Below are positions 18,302 to 27,328 of a DNA stretch of 34,187 nt, piece after piece (the stretch's first letter is position 1; each line of letters opens with the position of its first letter). Position numbers and translations under genes: made by a program. This DNA is from Bacillus sp. FJAT-27245 (GTDB lineage Bacteria; Bacillota; Bacilli; Bacillales; Cytobacillaceae). The DNA lies in contig NZ_LIGI01000001.1 of NCBI RefSeq assembly GCF_001273955.1, positions 4,191,793-4,225,979 of the forward strand, written 5' to 3'. The notes below the pieces were generated by a model, which saw nothing but the letters and a program-made list of their open reading frames with translations, did not search any database and had not been told where the DNA came from.

Positions 18302-19267
18302 GTGACCTTTGTGGCACTTTTGAAAAAAGGGAACAAATCCTCCGGGATCGCCGCACTCTCAAACGCAATCCTTGCTGTAATAAAAGGGATTGCTGCTTTT
18401 ATGAGCGGGAGCGGAACGATGTTTGCAACGACCCTGCACTCGGTGGCCGATTCGACAAACCAAGCCTTTGTATTTATTGGGAGCGCCCTGGCCGAGAAAG
18501 CGCCGACAAGAAGGTTCCCGACCGGATTTGGACGGGTAGTCAATTTATTCGTGCTGGTTGCGGTTATTGTTATCTCAATCATGTCCTATGAAACGGTACT
18601 GAAAGGCTGGGAACTAATACAAAATCCCAAGGAACCTGAAAAAATTTTACTGAACGTATTAATTCTACTCGCAGCAATCGGGCTTGACGGAGCCGTACTC
18701 GTTAAGGCAATCAAGGAGATTGTCCATGAAACACGAAGCAACGCAAAAGGGTTAGCGATGATTCCGGCCGCTTTCAAAAATGTAAAGCTCGCTTCACCCC
18801 CGACAAGGCTTGTTTTTTATGAGGATATTATCGCGACCTCTGGGGCGGCACTTGCCCTGCTCGCTATTGTCCTGGCAAAATTTACAGGACTCTATTTCCT
18901 CGACGGGGTGGGAACACTTTTGATTGGATTTATGCTATTCGGTATCGCCATAAAAATTGGCTATGAAAATACCGTGGGCCTGATTGGCGTGGCAGCGCCA
19001 AGGGTGATTGAGGACAGGATTGCCAAAACAATTTTCTCTGATCCAGACGTGGATGACATAAATAAATTGCGGATTGTCCAGGAAGGCCGCCAATACCATG
19101 TGGAAGGCTATATTGAGCTGAAAAGGGGCCTAAGCCTTGCAGTGGCGGATGACATAAAATTCAGGATCAGGGACAAACTGCTCGCCGACCCGGATATTAG
19201 CGATGTAACAATCGGGATATTGGAAACAGACGGCATTACCGATTGGAAACCGTCTGCGGAAGAATAG
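18302..19267 (+). CDS. Cation diffusion facilitator transporter, ZnT9-like
   Basis: A 321-residue CDF exporter with about six membrane segments and a C-terminal cytoplasmic domain (about residues 240-321, ending VTIGILETDGI). The metal-site motif HSVAD (H46, D50) lies in helix 2, continued as HSVADSTNQAF, and helix 5 begins FYEDIIATSG. HSxADxxNQ and the E-D form of helix 5 point to the SLC30A9/ZnT9 branch of the CDF family rather than to CzcD. The transported metal is not certain; zinc or manganese are possible. I prefer the GTG at 18302, with AAAGG nine bases upstream; the ATG at 18293 directly abuts that site. It is on the plus strand between minus-strand genes. Confidence 0.86.
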   Translation: MTFVALLKKGNKSSGIAALSNAILAVIKGIAAFMSGSGTMFATTLHSVADSTNQAFVFIGSALAEKAPTRRFPTGFGRVVNLFVLVAVIVISIMSYETVLKGWELIQNPKEPEKILLNVLILLAAIGLDGAVLVKAIKEIVHETRSNAKGLAMIPAAFKNVKLASPPTRLVFYEDIIATSGAALALLAIVLAKFTGLYFLDGVGTLLIGFMLFGIAIKIGYENTVGLIGVAAPRVIEDRIAKTIFSDPDVDDINKLRIVQEGRQYHVEGYIELKRGLSLAVADDIKFRIRDKLLADPDISDVTIGILETDGITDWKPSAEE

Positions 19268-19312
19268 GCCCGTTGGATTTAAAACAGGGAGCAAGCTGCG
19301 TTTCATGTAAAA

Positions 19313-19349
19313 AAGAGGCTCGTCCAGCTACATGGACAGCCTCTTTTTT
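19313..19349. terminator. Bidirectional terminator between the CDF gene and tdk
   Basis: AAGAGGCT (19313-19320) pairs with AGCCTCTT (19338-19345), and an inner GTCCA/TGGAC stem extends it. A residues precede it and T residues follow it, so it can serve both converging genes. A perfect 14-base palindrome (19352-19365) lies between it and the tdk stop. Confidence 0.9.
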
Positions 19350-19374
19350 CGTTATAACGTTATAAAGCTTTTGT

Positions 19375-19998
19375 TCATAGGGCCCTAGTTTTATGCATGG
19401 CTGCCGTTTCAGCATCGGCTGCAGAGTTTGGAACCTCGTGGTGGTGCCTGCAGCGCGGCTCATACGCTTCAGATGCTCCGACAAGAATAATTGGGTCATC
19501 ATAGGATGCCGGGCGTCCGTCAATCAGGCGCTGCGTCCTGCTTGCCGGCGAACCGCAAACAGCACAAACAGCCTGCAGCTTTGTGATAAGCTCCGCAACT
19601 GCCATAAGCTCCGGCATTTTACCGAATGGCTCGCCGCGAAAATCCTGGTCCAGCCCGGCGGCGATGACCCTAAAGCCGCTGTTGGCAAGATGCTGAATGA
19701 CATTGACAACCTCATTGTCAAAAAACTGGACTTCATCTATCGCAATGACATCGACTTCAACGTCGACATGATCAAAAATATCAGTGGAATGTGAGATTGG
19801 CATGGCAATAAAGGATGATCCATTGTGCGAAACAACAGACTCCTCGCTGTACCTGTTATCAATTTTCGGCTTAAAAACAGCAATTTTTTGCTTGGCGAAT
19901 TGCGCTCGGCGGACTCTTCGGATCAATTCCTCCGATTTCCCTGAAAACATGCTGCCACAAATAACCTCGATCCAGCCGCTTTGTTTCATAACGTACAT
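19375..19998 (-). CDS. tdk: Thymidine kinase
   Basis: Tdk phosphorylates thymidine with ATP in nucleotide salvage. The 207-residue protein has the P-loop [14 protein letters not shown] near residue 15, the DEVQFF Walker B/catalytic region, [13 protein letters not shown], and a zinc site made by CAVCGS and the later CRHHH. I start at the ATG 19998 ([15 protein letters not shown]), matching B. subtilis Tdk, with GGAG ten bases upstream. The C-terminus is about 15 residues longer than in B. subtilis, ending in a low-complexity [10 protein letters not shown] stretch. It is convergent with the CDF gene. Confidence 0.95.
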   Translation of the reverse strand: MYVMKQSGWIEVICGSMFSGKSEELIRRVRRAQFAKQKIAVFKPKIDNRYSEESVVSHNGSSFIAMPISHSTDIFDHVDVEVDVIAIDEVQFFDNEVVNVIQHLANSGFRVIAAGLDQDFRGEPFGKMPELMAVAELITKLQAVCAVCGSPASRTQRLIDGRPASYDDPIILVGASEAYEPRCRHHHEVPNSAADAETAAMHKTRAL

Positions 19999-20167
19999 AC
20001 TGCTGCCTCTCCTTCCGTGCATACCCTGTTAAAATTTATTATGTAACTCGTTCTTCATTTTCACGCATTCACCGGCATAAGGCCTATTTACTGTTGATTT
20101 ACCCAAAAGGATGGCCCAAAACCCACCATCTGGCAAATTCCGATAAATTTCCCGTTTGAAAAAGTAA

Positions 20168-20203
20168 AAAAAACAGGCAAGCGATGTTGATTCTTGCCTG
20201 TTT
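20168..20203. terminator. Intrinsic terminator of rpmE
   Basis: AAACAGGCAAG (20171-20181) pairs perfectly with CTTGCCTGTTT (20193-20203). T residues follow on the transcribed strand and also on the other strand, so it could work both ways. It lies 18 bases after the rpmE stop. Confidence 0.9.
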
Positions 20204-20220
20204 TTTGAACAGTTTCTCTT

Positions 20221-20430
20221 TTATTGCTGTTGCTTAAGGCCGTATTTCTTGTTGAAACGGTCAACACGACCGCCTGCTTCAGCAAATTTTTGGCGTCCTG
20301 TATAGAATGGGTGGCACTCGGAGCAAGTTTCAACGCGAATTTCGTTTTTCACTGATCCGGTTTCAAACTGGTTGCCGCAAGCGCAAGTCACCATTACTGT
20401 TTTATAATTTGGATGAATTCCTGCTTTCAT
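20221..20430 (-). CDS. rpmE: 50S ribosomal protein L31 (zinc type)
   Basis: A 69-residue L31 of the zinc-binding C+ type, with cysteines C16, C18, C36 and C39 ([10 protein letters not shown] and [13 protein letters not shown]). In B. subtilis such L31 is replaced by the zinc-free YtiA when zinc is scarce. I start at the ATG 20430 ([10 protein letters not shown]), which has GGAG nine bases upstream; the ATG nine bases earlier overlaps that site. It has its own promoter and terminator. Confidence 0.97.
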   Translation of the reverse strand: MKAGIHPNYKTVMVTCACGNQFETGSVKNEIRVETCSECHPFYTGRQKFAEAGGRVDRFNKKYGLKQQQ

Positions 20431-20523
20431 TCTTTTCATCTCCTTCCGCCCTGAATCATTTCGAAACAGAGTTATAGACCCGGGTGCATTTCAGCCCCGA
20501 AGTGGTAAAAAAACACTGTTATT

Positions 20524-20552
20524 ATTATAACAAGCCTGTTCTGCTTTTGCAA
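20524..20552 (-). promoter_or_regulatory. SigA promoter of rpmE
   Basis: TTGCAA (20547-20552) and TATAAT (20524-20529) are 17 bases apart on the minus strand, in the gap between rho and rpmE. The leader is about 85 bases. Confidence 0.7.
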
Positions 20553-20603
20553 GATGGGATTTTCAAGAAAACGATAGGAATTGGGTGGAAATGCACCGCG
20601 TAC

Positions 20604-21881
20604 CTATTGTTGTTTTCTTGCTGTGCTTGATTTCATTTCTTCCCCCACCTGGGCAAAGAATTCCTCGTTCGACTTTGTCTGCCTTAATTTTTTCAGGAAG
20701 CGTTCGGCAAAGTCGGGGCTGTCGGACATTGATTTCCTGATTGCCCACAGCTTGTCAAGCTGGTCTTTTGGAAGGAGCAATTCTTCCTTCCTTGTTCCTG
20801 ACCGCCGTATATCGAGAGCAGGGAAAATCCTTCTTTCCGCAAGGGAGCGGTCCAGATGGAGTTCCATATTTCCTGTCCCTTTAAATTCCTCGTAAATGAC
20901 ATCGTCCATCCGCGAGCCTGTGTCAACAAGGGCTGTCGCAAGGATGGTCAGGCTCCCGCCTTCTTCAATATTCCGCGCCGCGCCAAAGAAACGTTTCGGG
21001 CGGTGGAAGGCAGCCGGGTCAATCCCCCCGGACAGTGTCCGTCCGCTTGGCGGGATTACCAGGTTGTAAGCCCTCGCAAGCCTTGTAATGCTATCCATCA
21101 GGATAATGACATCCTTCTTATGTTCAACAAGGCGCATCGCGCGCTCAAGGACAAGTTCCGCAACCTTAATATGGTTTTCAGGCACTTCGTCGAATGTCGA
21201 GCTGACAACATCACCCGCGACGGAACGTTCAATGTCGGTCACTTCTTCCGGCCGCTCGTCAATTAAAAGGACAATCAGTTCAGCATCCGGATGATTGGTC
21301 GTAATGCTGTTGGCTATTTCTTTTAAAAGCATTGTCTTACCGGCTTTTGGCGGAGCGACAATCAGTCCGCGCTGCCCGAAGCCGACCGGGGCGATTAAAT
21401 CCATGATTCGTGTTGAAAGATGCTTCGGAGTCGTCTCGAGTTTGATTTGCCTGTCAGGATAAAGGGCGGTTAGTGCCGGGAAGTGAACGCGTTCCTTTGC
21501 CGACTCCGGATTTTCGCCATTGACAGCCTCAACATGAAGCAGGCCGTAGTAACGCTCGCTTTCCTTTGGAGGCCTTACCTTGCCCGAAACCTTATCGCCA
21601 TTCCTAAGGTCAAACCGGCGGATTTGCGATGCCGAAATATAAATATCCTCGGAGCTTGGAGAATAATTGATTGGGCGCAGGAATCCAAATCCCTCCGACT
21701 GGATAATTTCAAGCACGCCTTCCATGAAGAAATAGCCCTGCTGTTCGGCACGCGCTTTTAGGATGGAAAAAATGAGTTCTTTTTTTGTCAATTTGCTGTA
21801 GTAGGAAACTTTGTATTCCCTGGCAAGCTCATACAGTTCCTTAAGCTTCATATTTTCGAGGCTTGTAATTGTTAATTCCAT
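20604..21881 (-). CDS. rho: Transcription termination factor Rho
   Basis: Rho is a hexameric RNA helicase that ends transcription and limits antisense RNA. The 425-residue protein has the N-terminal helical domain ([17 protein letters not shown]), the RNA-binding cold-shock-like domain ([21 protein letters not shown], about 62-82), Walker [10 protein letters not shown] (176-184), Walker [14 protein letters not shown] and the secondary RNA-site region of the C-terminal ATPase. It has no long insertion as seen in Actinobacteria. In B. subtilis rho represses its own expression by termination in its leader. It lies between glpX and rpmE as expected. Confidence 0.97.
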   Translation of the reverse strand: MELTITSLENMKLKELYELAREYKVSYYSKLTKKELIFSILKARAEQQGYFFMEGVLEIIQSEGFGFLRPINYSPSSEDIYISASQIRRFDLRNGDKVSGKVRPPKESERYYGLLHVEAVNGENPESAKERVHFPALTALYPDRQIKLETTPKHLSTRIMDLIAPVGFGQRGLIVAPPKAGKTMLLKEIANSITTNHPDAELIVLLIDERPEEVTDIERSVAGDVVSSTFDEVPENHIKVAELVLERAMRLVEHKKDVIILMDSITRLARAYNLVIPPSGRTLSGGIDPAAFHRPKRFFGAARNIEEGGSLTILATALVDTGSRMDDVIYEEFKGTGNMELHLDRSLAERRIFPALDIRRSGTRKEELLLPKDQLDKLWAIRKSMSDSPDFAERFLKKLRQTKSNEEFFAQVGEEMKSSTARKQQ

Positions 21882-22287
21882 TTGGACACCACGCTTTACT
21901 TATTTGGTTCTTCTCTTTGCTGCATCCTTTGGGACGCCCTCGTTTTTTACAGATGAAAACGGTTGAAAAACAGGCATAACAGTTAAATAACAAGGTTGAA
22001 TGCCACGTTTCATGCAGAGAGGAATTTCATTGCTCATGAAGGGTTCTGGAAGTTTAATTGGAAGATTAGCAGATGCTTACAAAACAATTTCTATTTTACC
22101 CGTTATTCAAGAAAATAACCATAGTTTTTGCAAATTGGGTTTTTCCCGTGAAAAGCGGGCCCATGACAAGCCGGGACCCGGACCCTTTCATTGTTCCACC
22201 CTCAACGGAAAGTACGGGTCCCAACTTAAGATTCAGAGGTATTGAAGAAGATAGGCGAGGGATAGCCGCGCCAAAAACAGTAAAACT
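21882..22287. other. 406-base gap between glpX and rho with GC-rich inverted repeats
   Basis: No convincing gene is present. GGGACCCG (22173-22180) and CGGGTCCC (22215-22222) form an 8-bp inverted repeat, and CCCG-N7-CGGG lies at 22145-22159. No intrinsic terminator with a T-run follows glpX. The region is the likely leader of rho and could be a site of Rho-dependent self-control, which is known for B. subtilis rho. I see no strong promoter. Confidence 0.5.
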
Positions 22288-23250
22288 TTAACGCATTACA
22301 AGGTTTGGTTTTTTATGAAGGCTGTGCTGCCCTTCAATAAACCGGACAGTTCCGGATTTCGCCCTCATGACGACGGAGTGGGTCGAACCGTAGGTGCCTT
22401 TAAATTGGACTCCCTTCAAAAGCTCGCCATCCGTTACCCCAGTCGCCGCAAAGATGGCGTCATCACCCTTTACGAGGTCTTCCATCCTAAGCACTTTATT
22501 GACATCAAGGCCCATTTTCCGGCACCGTTCAATTTCCGCATCACTTTGAGGATCCAGCTTCCCGATCAGTTCCCCGCCAAGGCATTTCAAAGCTACGGCG
22601 GCCAGGACGCCTTCCGGGGCGCCTCCCGAGCCGAACAAAATATCGACGCCGGTAAAATCGAACGCGGTGTTGATTGCGCCTGCCACATCACCATCATTGA
22701 TAAGCTTGATCCTTGCCCCTGCTTCCCGGAGCTGGGCGATAATCCCGGCGTGGCGCTCCCGGTTCAGAACAGTGGCGACGACATCCTCGATATCCTTGTT
22801 TTTCGCGCGGGCCACAGCCTTGAGGTTGTCCAGGACAGAGGCATTGAAATCAATTTGGCCGACAGCTTCGGGGCCAACCGCGATTTTATCCATATACATA
22901 TCAGGTGCATGGAGCAAATTTCCATGGTCGGCAACCGCCAATACCGCCAGTGCGTTCCAGCCCCCGGATGCAACAATGTTCGTACCTTCAAGTGGATCGA
23001 CAGCGACATCAACCCTTGGCCCATAGCCAGTGCCAAGCTTTTCGCCGATATAAAGCATGGGCGCTTCGTCCATTTCCCCTTCTCCAATAACAACCGTACC
23101 CTTCATAGGTACTGTATCAAATACATCCCGCATGGCCGAAGTGGCCGCATCATCCGCTTCATCTTTTTTTCCGCGGCCCATCCAACGCGCGGAAGCCAGG
23201 GCAGCTCCCTCGGTTACACGGACCAGTTCCATCGTTAAGCTTCTTTCCAT
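22288..23250 (-). CDS. glpX: Fructose-1,6-bisphosphatase class II
   Basis: GlpX hydrolyses fructose 1,6-bisphosphate in gluconeogenesis. The 320-residue protein shows [16 protein letters not shown], the metal-binding [14 protein letters not shown] and [16 protein letters not shown], and [15 protein letters not shown], all typical of the lithium-sensitive class II enzyme. It matches B. subtilis YwjI/GlpX (321 residues) nearly throughout. I start at the ATG 23250 ([12 protein letters not shown]) with GGGG upstream; the ATG 18 bases earlier overlaps that site. It lies between murA and rho. Confidence 0.96.
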   Translation of the reverse strand: MERSLTMELVRVTEGAALASARWMGRGKKDEADDAATSAMRDVFDTVPMKGTVVIGEGEMDEAPMLYIGEKLGTGYGPRVDVAVDPLEGTNIVASGGWNALAVLAVADHGNLLHAPDMYMDKIAVGPEAVGQIDFNASVLDNLKAVARAKNKDIEDVVATVLNRERHAGIIAQLREAGARIKLINDGDVAGAINTAFDFTGVDILFGSGGAPEGVLAAVALKCLGGELIGKLDPQSDAEIERCRKMGLDVNKVLRMEDLVKGDDAIFAATGVTDGELLKGVQFKGTYGSTHSVVMRAKSGTVRFIEGQHSLHKKPNLVMR

Positions 23251-23316
23251 CGGTTTTTCCCCCATCACTAGTCTAGTTCTATTAAAACTTGTTCATTCTG
23301 GTATGATAAAAAGCAG

Positions 23317-23357
23317 CTTGAAAAGGCGCTGCCTGGTGTGTGGCTGGCGCCTTCAAG
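23317..23357 (-). terminator. Possible terminator of murA
   Basis: CTTGAAGGCGC on the transcribed strand pairs with GCGCCTTTTCAAG through a two-base bulge. It is followed after four bases by TTTTTATC. The long stem begins 8 bases after the murA stop, but the T-run is displaced, so it may be weak. Confidence 0.5.
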
Positions 23358-23364
23358 GACGATG

Positions 23365-24651
23365 TTACGTGTTTTTCAGCTGCTCGACTTCCTCTTCGGT
23401 CATCGCTTCCCGCCAGGCCGTCGCGCCAAGTCCATTCAGTTTTTCAACAAGGTTGCTGTAACCCCTGTCAATATGCTCAAGGCCAGTTACCTCGGTAATT
23501 CCCTCTGCCATCAACCCGGCAATGACAAGCGCGGCGCCAGCGCGGAGGTCGCTTGCCTTGACCTTCGCCCCTTGAAGCTGGACCGGACCGGAAACGATCG
23601 CGGACCGCCCTTCAACCTTGATACTCGCATTCATTCGCCTTAATTCATCAATATGCTTGAAACGGGCTCCGTAAATGGTATCCGTTACCATGCTTGAACC
23701 TTCCGCCCTTGTTAAAAGGGACGTAAATGGCTGCTGAAGGTCTGTTGGGAAACCCGGGTACACCAACGTCTTAATATCGACCGCCTTCAGCCTAGGTGAA
23801 CTCCGTACAAATATCTGGTCATCGCCGGCTTCGACATACACGCCCATTTCAGTAAGCTTTGCAATCAGGGATTCAAGATGCTGGGGAATAACATTATCGA
23901 CAAGGACCCCATCTCCCATCGCGGCTCCAAGGATGATATACGTCCCCGCCTCAATTCGATCAGGGATGATGGTATGACGGCAGCCATGAAGGCTTTCCAC
24001 GCCATCAATGCGAATAACATCGGTTCCGGCACCCTTTATGCGTGCCCCCATATTGGTCAGCAAGGTGGCCACATCGATGATTTCTGGTTCCTTGGCCGCA
24101 TTTTCGATTACAGTCCGTCCTTTGGCGCGGACAGCGGCGAGCATAATATTGATGGTCGCTCCGACACTGACAACATCGAGGTAAATCCGCGCACCCCGTA
24201 ATTCATCCGCCCGCAGGTAAATGGCACCCTGTTCGTTTGTAACGCTCGCCCCAAGCGCCTCAAACCCTTTAATATGCTGGTCGATGGGCCTTGGCCCAAG
24301 ATGGCATCCGCCCGGTAGGCCGATTACTGCTTTCTTGAACCGGCCGAGCATGGCTCCCATCAGGTAATAGGAAGCCCGCAGCTTTTTCACCTTCCCATTT
24401 GGCAGCGGCATGGAAATCATGCCGGAAGGATCAACCGTCATTTCATTGTCAGACAGCTTTACCTGTCCGCCGATTTCTTCCAGAAGCCCTTTGAGGATTT
24501 CAACATCCGAAATATCGGGCAGCCCCTCGATTGTAACAGGAGAATCCGCAAGTATTGTGGCTGGGATTAATGCGACCGCGCTGTTTTTGGCCCCACTTAC
24601 CCGGACAGTCCCCTTAAGGGGATAGCCACCGGCAATTTTAAGCTTTTCCAT
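23365..24651 (-). CDS. murA: UDP-N-acetylglucosamine 1-carboxyvinyltransferase
   Basis: MurA adds enolpyruvate to UDP-GlcNAc, the first committed step of peptidoglycan synthesis and the target of fosfomycin. The 428-residue protein has K22-N23 in [13 protein letters not shown], the catalytic C116 in [15 protein letters not shown], and the substrate arginine region [10 protein letters not shown]. The location next to glpX and fsa corresponds to the second Bacillus copy (murAB/murZ), so a murAA copy is expected elsewhere in the genome. I start at the ATG 24651 with GGGAG six bases upstream. Confidence 0.96.
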   Translation of the reverse strand: MEKLKIAGGYPLKGTVRVSGAKNSAVALIPATILADSPVTIEGLPDISDVEILKGLLEEIGGQVKLSDNEMTVDPSGMISMPLPNGKVKKLRASYYLMGAMLGRFKKAVIGLPGGCHLGPRPIDQHIKGFEALGASVTNEQGAIYLRADELRGARIYLDVVSVGATINIMLAAVRAKGRTVIENAAKEPEIIDVATLLTNMGARIKGAGTDVIRIDGVESLHGCRHTIIPDRIEAGTYIILGAAMGDGVLVDNVIPQHLESLIAKLTEMGVYVEAGDDQIFVRSSPRLKAVDIKTLVYPGFPTDLQQPFTSLLTRAEGSSMVTDTIYGARFKHIDELRRMNASIKVEGRSAIVSGPVQLQGAKVKASDLRAGAALVIAGLMAEGITEVTGLEHIDRGYSNLVEKLNGLGATAWREAMTEEEVEQLKNT

Positions 24652-24829
24652 TTCCGACTCCCTTTCCAGCCATCGATTCACAGCTGTTCGACCGATAGCT
24701 TTGCTGGCGGCCGAGGCTTGAGGTATTATTTTCCACTATCATTAGGCATAATCCGGCAGTTTGTCTTACCTTCTAGTTTACACGAAAATCCCCTTTTCAT
24801 GTATCGATAACTAAAAAAGTTCAAAAATA

Positions 24830-24841
24830 GTAAGCGTTTAC
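24830..24841. promoter_or_regulatory. cre-like site between fsa and murA
   Basis: GTAAGCGTTTAC is a near-palindrome with the AA-CG core of CcpA cre sites, though the outer bases differ from the consensus at two positions. It lies about 25 bases before the end of fsa-side sequence and 180 bases before murA. Confidence 0.3.
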
Positions 24842-24866
24842 CCTAGAAACAACTAGAATCCGCCGC

Positions 24867-25508
24867 TTAGCGGGAATTCCAGTCTTTCAGGAATGCCTCG
24901 ATTCCTTTATCGGTTAACGGGTGGTTGAAAAGCTGCATTAAAACCTTATATGGAATTGTGGCGATATGCGCTCCACGTAATGCCGCTTCGGTCACATGCA
25001 TTGGATGCCTGATTGACGCTGCGATAATTTCCGTTTCAATGCCGTGGACTGCAAAAATGTCAGAAATTGTGGAAATAAGGTCGAGACCGTTCTGGCCGAT
25101 ATCATCAAGCCTGCCGAGGAATGGCGATACATAACTAGCGCCGGCGCGGGCCGCAAGCAACGCCTGGTTCGCATTAAAGATGAGCGTTACATTTGTTTTA
25201 ATGCCTTCCTTGGAAAAAGCATGGACAGCCTTCAGTCCCTCAGGGGTCATTGGTACTTTAATTGTGATATTCGGGGCAATTTTTGCCAGCTCCTTACCCT
25301 CTTTGATCATGCCTTCCGCATCAAGGGCAATGACTTCTGCACTGACAGAGCCGGGTACTAGATCTGTAATTTCCTTCAAGCGATCTTCAAATGATACTCC
25401 CTTTTCCTTGGCTACAAGGGTAGGGTTTGTTGTTACTCCCGCTAAAACGCCAAGCGCGTATGCTTCCCGGATTTCTTCCATATTGGCTGTATCGATAAAG
25501 AACTTCAT
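24867..25508 (-). CDS. fsa: Fructose-6-phosphate aldolase / transaldolase-like protein
   Basis: A 213-residue member of the small transaldolase family (TalC/YwjH). It has [28 protein letters not shown], the Schiff-base lysine K84 in [12 protein letters not shown], and [13 protein letters not shown]. Members of this size act either as fructose-6-phosphate aldolase or as transaldolase; the B. subtilis orthologue is usually listed as transaldolase, so the exact reaction is uncertain. The ATG at 25508 has AGGAGG six bases upstream. It lies 146 bases after fbaA and belongs to the same central-carbon group. Confidence 0.92.
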   Translation of the reverse strand: MKFFIDTANMEEIREAYALGVLAGVTTNPTLVAKEKGVSFEDRLKEITDLVPGSVSAEVIALDAEGMIKEGKELAKIAPNITIKVPMTPEGLKAVHAFSKEGIKTNVTLIFNANQALLAARAGASYVSPFLGRLDDIGQNGLDLISTISDIFAVHGIETEIIAASIRHPMHVTEAALRGAHIATIPYKVLMQLFNHPLTDKGIEAFLKDWNSR

Positions 25509-25569
25509 AGACAACCTCCTGATGATTAATTGTGTTTGTTTTTTCCAGAATTGGATTTGAATGAACTGA

Positions 25570-25595
25570 AACCGCCCTCTGATCCAGGGGCGGTT
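25570..25595 (-). terminator. Hairpin between fbaA and fsa
   Basis: AACCGCCCT pairs with GGGGCGGTT (9 bp, one G-T pair). The transcribed strand continues TCAGTTC without a T-run. It is more likely an RNA-processing or partial termination site than a full terminator. Confidence 0.45.
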
Positions 25596-25609
25596 CCTTC
25601 AAATTTTAT

Positions 25610-25647
25610 ATGGCCTCCGCCGTTATAAAACGGCAGACTCCGGCCAT
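25610..25647. repeat. Nested inverted repeats downstream of fbaA
   Basis: ATGGCC and GGCCAT (25610-25615, 25642-25647) enclose a second stem GCCGTT-ATAA-AACGGC (25619-25634). The structure begins 8 bases after the fbaA stop and may stabilise the fbaA message or pause transcription. Confidence 0.5.
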
Positions 25648-25654
25648 GGCGGCA

Positions 25655-26512
25655 TTAGGCTTTGCCCGAAGAACCGAATTCACGCATTTTTCCAATTACG
25701 GTTTCTTTGATTGCATCGCGGGCAGGACCCATATATTTGCGCGGGTCGTACTCATTTGGCTTGGCTGCAAGAACTTCCCGGACTGCCTTGGCGGATGCCA
25801 TTTGGTTTTCGGTATTTACATTGATTTTGGCGGTTCCAAGCGAAATCGACTTTTGGATATCCTTTGTTGGGATGCCGGTTCCTCCATGCAGGACAAGCGG
25901 CAAGCCGGTGATGTTGCCGATTTCCTCCATCTCCTTGAAACCAAGGTTCGGTTCACCTTTGTAAGGTCCGTGGACAGAACCAAGAGCAGGAGCGAGGCAG
26001 TCGATTCCTGTGCGTTTAACAAGCTCTTCACATTCCTTCGGGTCGGCATAGATGACGCCATCGGCGATAACATCATCTTCCTGTCCGCCAACTGTTCCAA
26101 GCTCAGCTTCAACAGAAACTCCTTTTGAATGTGCATATTCAACCACTTTCGAAGTGATTTCAATGTTTTCTTCAAATGGGTTGTGCGAAGCGTCAATCAT
26201 GACAGAAGTAAAGCCAGCTTCAATGGCAGCCTTACACTTGTCAAAGCTCGAACCGTGGTCAAGGTGGATCGCGACAGGAACTGTGATATTGTAATCCTCC
26301 ATAAGGCCTTCAACCATTTTAACAACAGTTTTGAATCCGCCCATATAGCGCGCTGCGCCTTCGGATACTCCGAGGATGACAGGTGACTTCTCCTCTTCCG
26401 CAGCCAAAAGGATTGCTTGAGTGAACTCGAGATTGTTCAGGTTGAACTGGCCGACAGCGTAGCCTTCCGCTTTCGCTTTGTTCAGCATATCAGTCATGGA
26501 AACTAAAGGCAT
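25655..26512 (-). CDS. fbaA: Fructose-1,6-bisphosphate aldolase, class II
   Basis: FbaA splits fructose 1,6-bisphosphate to triose phosphates in glycolysis, using Zn2+. The 285-residue protein has the catalytic D85 and zinc ligand H86 in [20 protein letters not shown], the zinc ligands H180 in GSVHGPYKG and H208 in VLHGGTG, and the phosphate-binding [16 protein letters not shown] precedes the ATG. It lies between spo0F and fsa as in B. subtilis. Confidence 0.97.
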   Translation of the reverse strand: MPLVSMTDMLNKAKAEGYAVGQFNLNNLEFTQAILLAAEEEKSPVILGVSEGAARYMGGFKTVVKMVEGLMEDYNITVPVAIHLDHGSSFDKCKAAIEAGFTSVMIDASHNPFEENIEITSKVVEYAHSKGVSVEAELGTVGGQEDDVIADGVIYADPKECEELVKRTGIDCLAPALGSVHGPYKGEPNLGFKEMEEIGNITGLPLVLHGGTGIPTKDIQKSISLGTAKINVNTENQMASAKAVREVLAAKPNEYDPRKYMGPARDAIKETVIGKMREFGSSGKA

Positions 26513-26556
26513 TGTATTTCCTCCTCAATGTTAGCCGTTTTGCAGCCAGGGTTCCC

Positions 26557-26584
26557 ATTATAACGTCCCCCTCGCGATGGCCAA
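26557..26584 (-). promoter_or_regulatory. SigA promoter of fbaA
   Basis: TTGGCC (26579-26584) and TATAAT (26557-26562) are 16 bases apart on the minus strand. The start is about 38 bases before the fbaA ATG. Confidence 0.6.
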
Positions 26585-26700
26585 TTATGTAACGTTTTTG
26601 GCCGGCCCAAAGATCCTTCCGCCCGCCAATTCCAATAGTAATCATATCAGACCAATCCCGAAAATTCCATCAATCACGCAGTTTTCACCAAATTTCCATA

Positions 26701-26715
26701 ACGTAAGCGCTGCCA
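26701..26715. promoter_or_regulatory. cre-like site upstream of fbaA
   Basis: ACGTAAGCGCTGCCA matches the CcpA cre consensus WTGNAANCGNWNNCA except at the second base. It lies about 120 bases upstream of the fbaA promoter and 50 bases after the spo0F stop. Confidence 0.4.
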
Positions 26716-26766
26716 CTTTCCTTTATTACCACGTTGCTGGAAACTGAAACGTTCAAAAGCATATTT

Positions 26767-27141
26767 TTAAACACCTTGGTTTCTGTCCGAATAAATTTTC
26801 ACGGCATTCCTGATATCATCAATATCAAATGGCTTTGCAAAATGGGTTATCGCCCCAAGGTCCTTTGCTTCCTGAATCATATCCAGTTCCCCATAGGCTG
26901 TCATAATGATGACCCGAATCTCCGGGTCAATGATTTTCATCCTTTTTAGTATTTCAATACCGTCCATCCCCGGAATTTTCATATCCAGCAAAACCAGATC
27001 CGGTGAATGCTTCTTGACAATATCAAGTGCCTGGATGCCATTTGCGGCCTGGAATGTCGAATATCCTTCCTTTTGAAAAACTTCATTCAGCAGAATTCGG
27101 ATACCAAATTGGTCGTCAACTATCAGTATCTTTGCTTTCAT
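26767..27141 (-). CDS. spo0F: Sporulation response regulator Spo0F
   Basis: Spo0F is the single-domain response regulator of the sporulation phosphorelay. It takes phosphate from the Kin histidine kinases and passes it to Spo0B. The 124-residue protein has the acidic pocket D9-D10 in [10 protein letters not shown], the phosphorylated D53 in [14 protein letters not shown]81 in [10 protein letters not shown] and K103 in HFAKPFD. Only a receiver domain is present, as expected. I start at the ATG 27141 ([10 protein letters not shown]), which gives the same length as B. subtilis Spo0F; an ATG 45 bases earlier reads unrelated sequence. A SigH-type promoter and a Spo0A-like box lie upstream. Confidence 0.97.
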   Translation of the reverse strand: MKAKILIVDDQFGIRILLNEVFQKEGYSTFQAANGIQALDIVKKHSPDLVLLDMKIPGMDGIEILKRMKIIDPEIRVIIMTAYGELDMIQEAKDLGAITHFAKPFDIDDIRNAVKIYSDRNQGV

Positions 27142-27214
27142 TTCAACAATCGCCCCGATTCCCCCACTATTTTCTTTCCCAGGCACAATCCGCGCCGGTT
27201 ATTCCTTTTGACTA

Positions 27215-27267
27215 TTTCTCCTTTTTTTCGTATTTTCCTGCAAAATGTGTATGTTGATTTTACGACA
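27215..27267 (-). promoter_or_regulatory. SigH promoter and Spo0A-like box of spo0F
   Basis: GCAGGAAAA (27233-27241), an 11-base spacer and GGAGAAA (27215-27221) match the SigH consensus RnAGGAwWW-N11/12-RnnGAAT with one mismatch. About 20 bases upstream, TGTCGTA (27261-27267) differs at one base from the Spo0A box TGTCGAA. Control of spo0F by SigH and Spo0A is known in B. subtilis. Confidence 0.6.
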
Positions 27268-27271
27268 TTTT

Positions 27272-27299
27272 TTGCAACGTGCCTAAATTTGTCTATAAT
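27272..27299 (+). promoter_or_regulatory. SigA promoter of ywjG
   Basis: TTGCAA (27272-27277) and TATAAT (27294-27299) are 16 bases apart on the plus strand. It is back to back with the spo0F control region, and the Spo0A-like box overlaps its upstream edge. Confidence 0.65.
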
Positions 27300-27328
27300 G
27301 AAAGAAAAATCGATGAGTGGAGGCCGCT

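Noticed and set aside
22193-22203. T-box riboswitch upstream of rho
   Set aside because: Only the AGGGTGGAAC part of the T-box core is present. The following bases do not fit, there is too little room for the specifier stem after glpX, and rho is not an amino acid gene.
22000-22291. Plus-strand open frames in the glpX-rho gap
   Set aside because: They have no ribosome site, overlap the glpX end and cover the inverted repeats; no family is recognisable.
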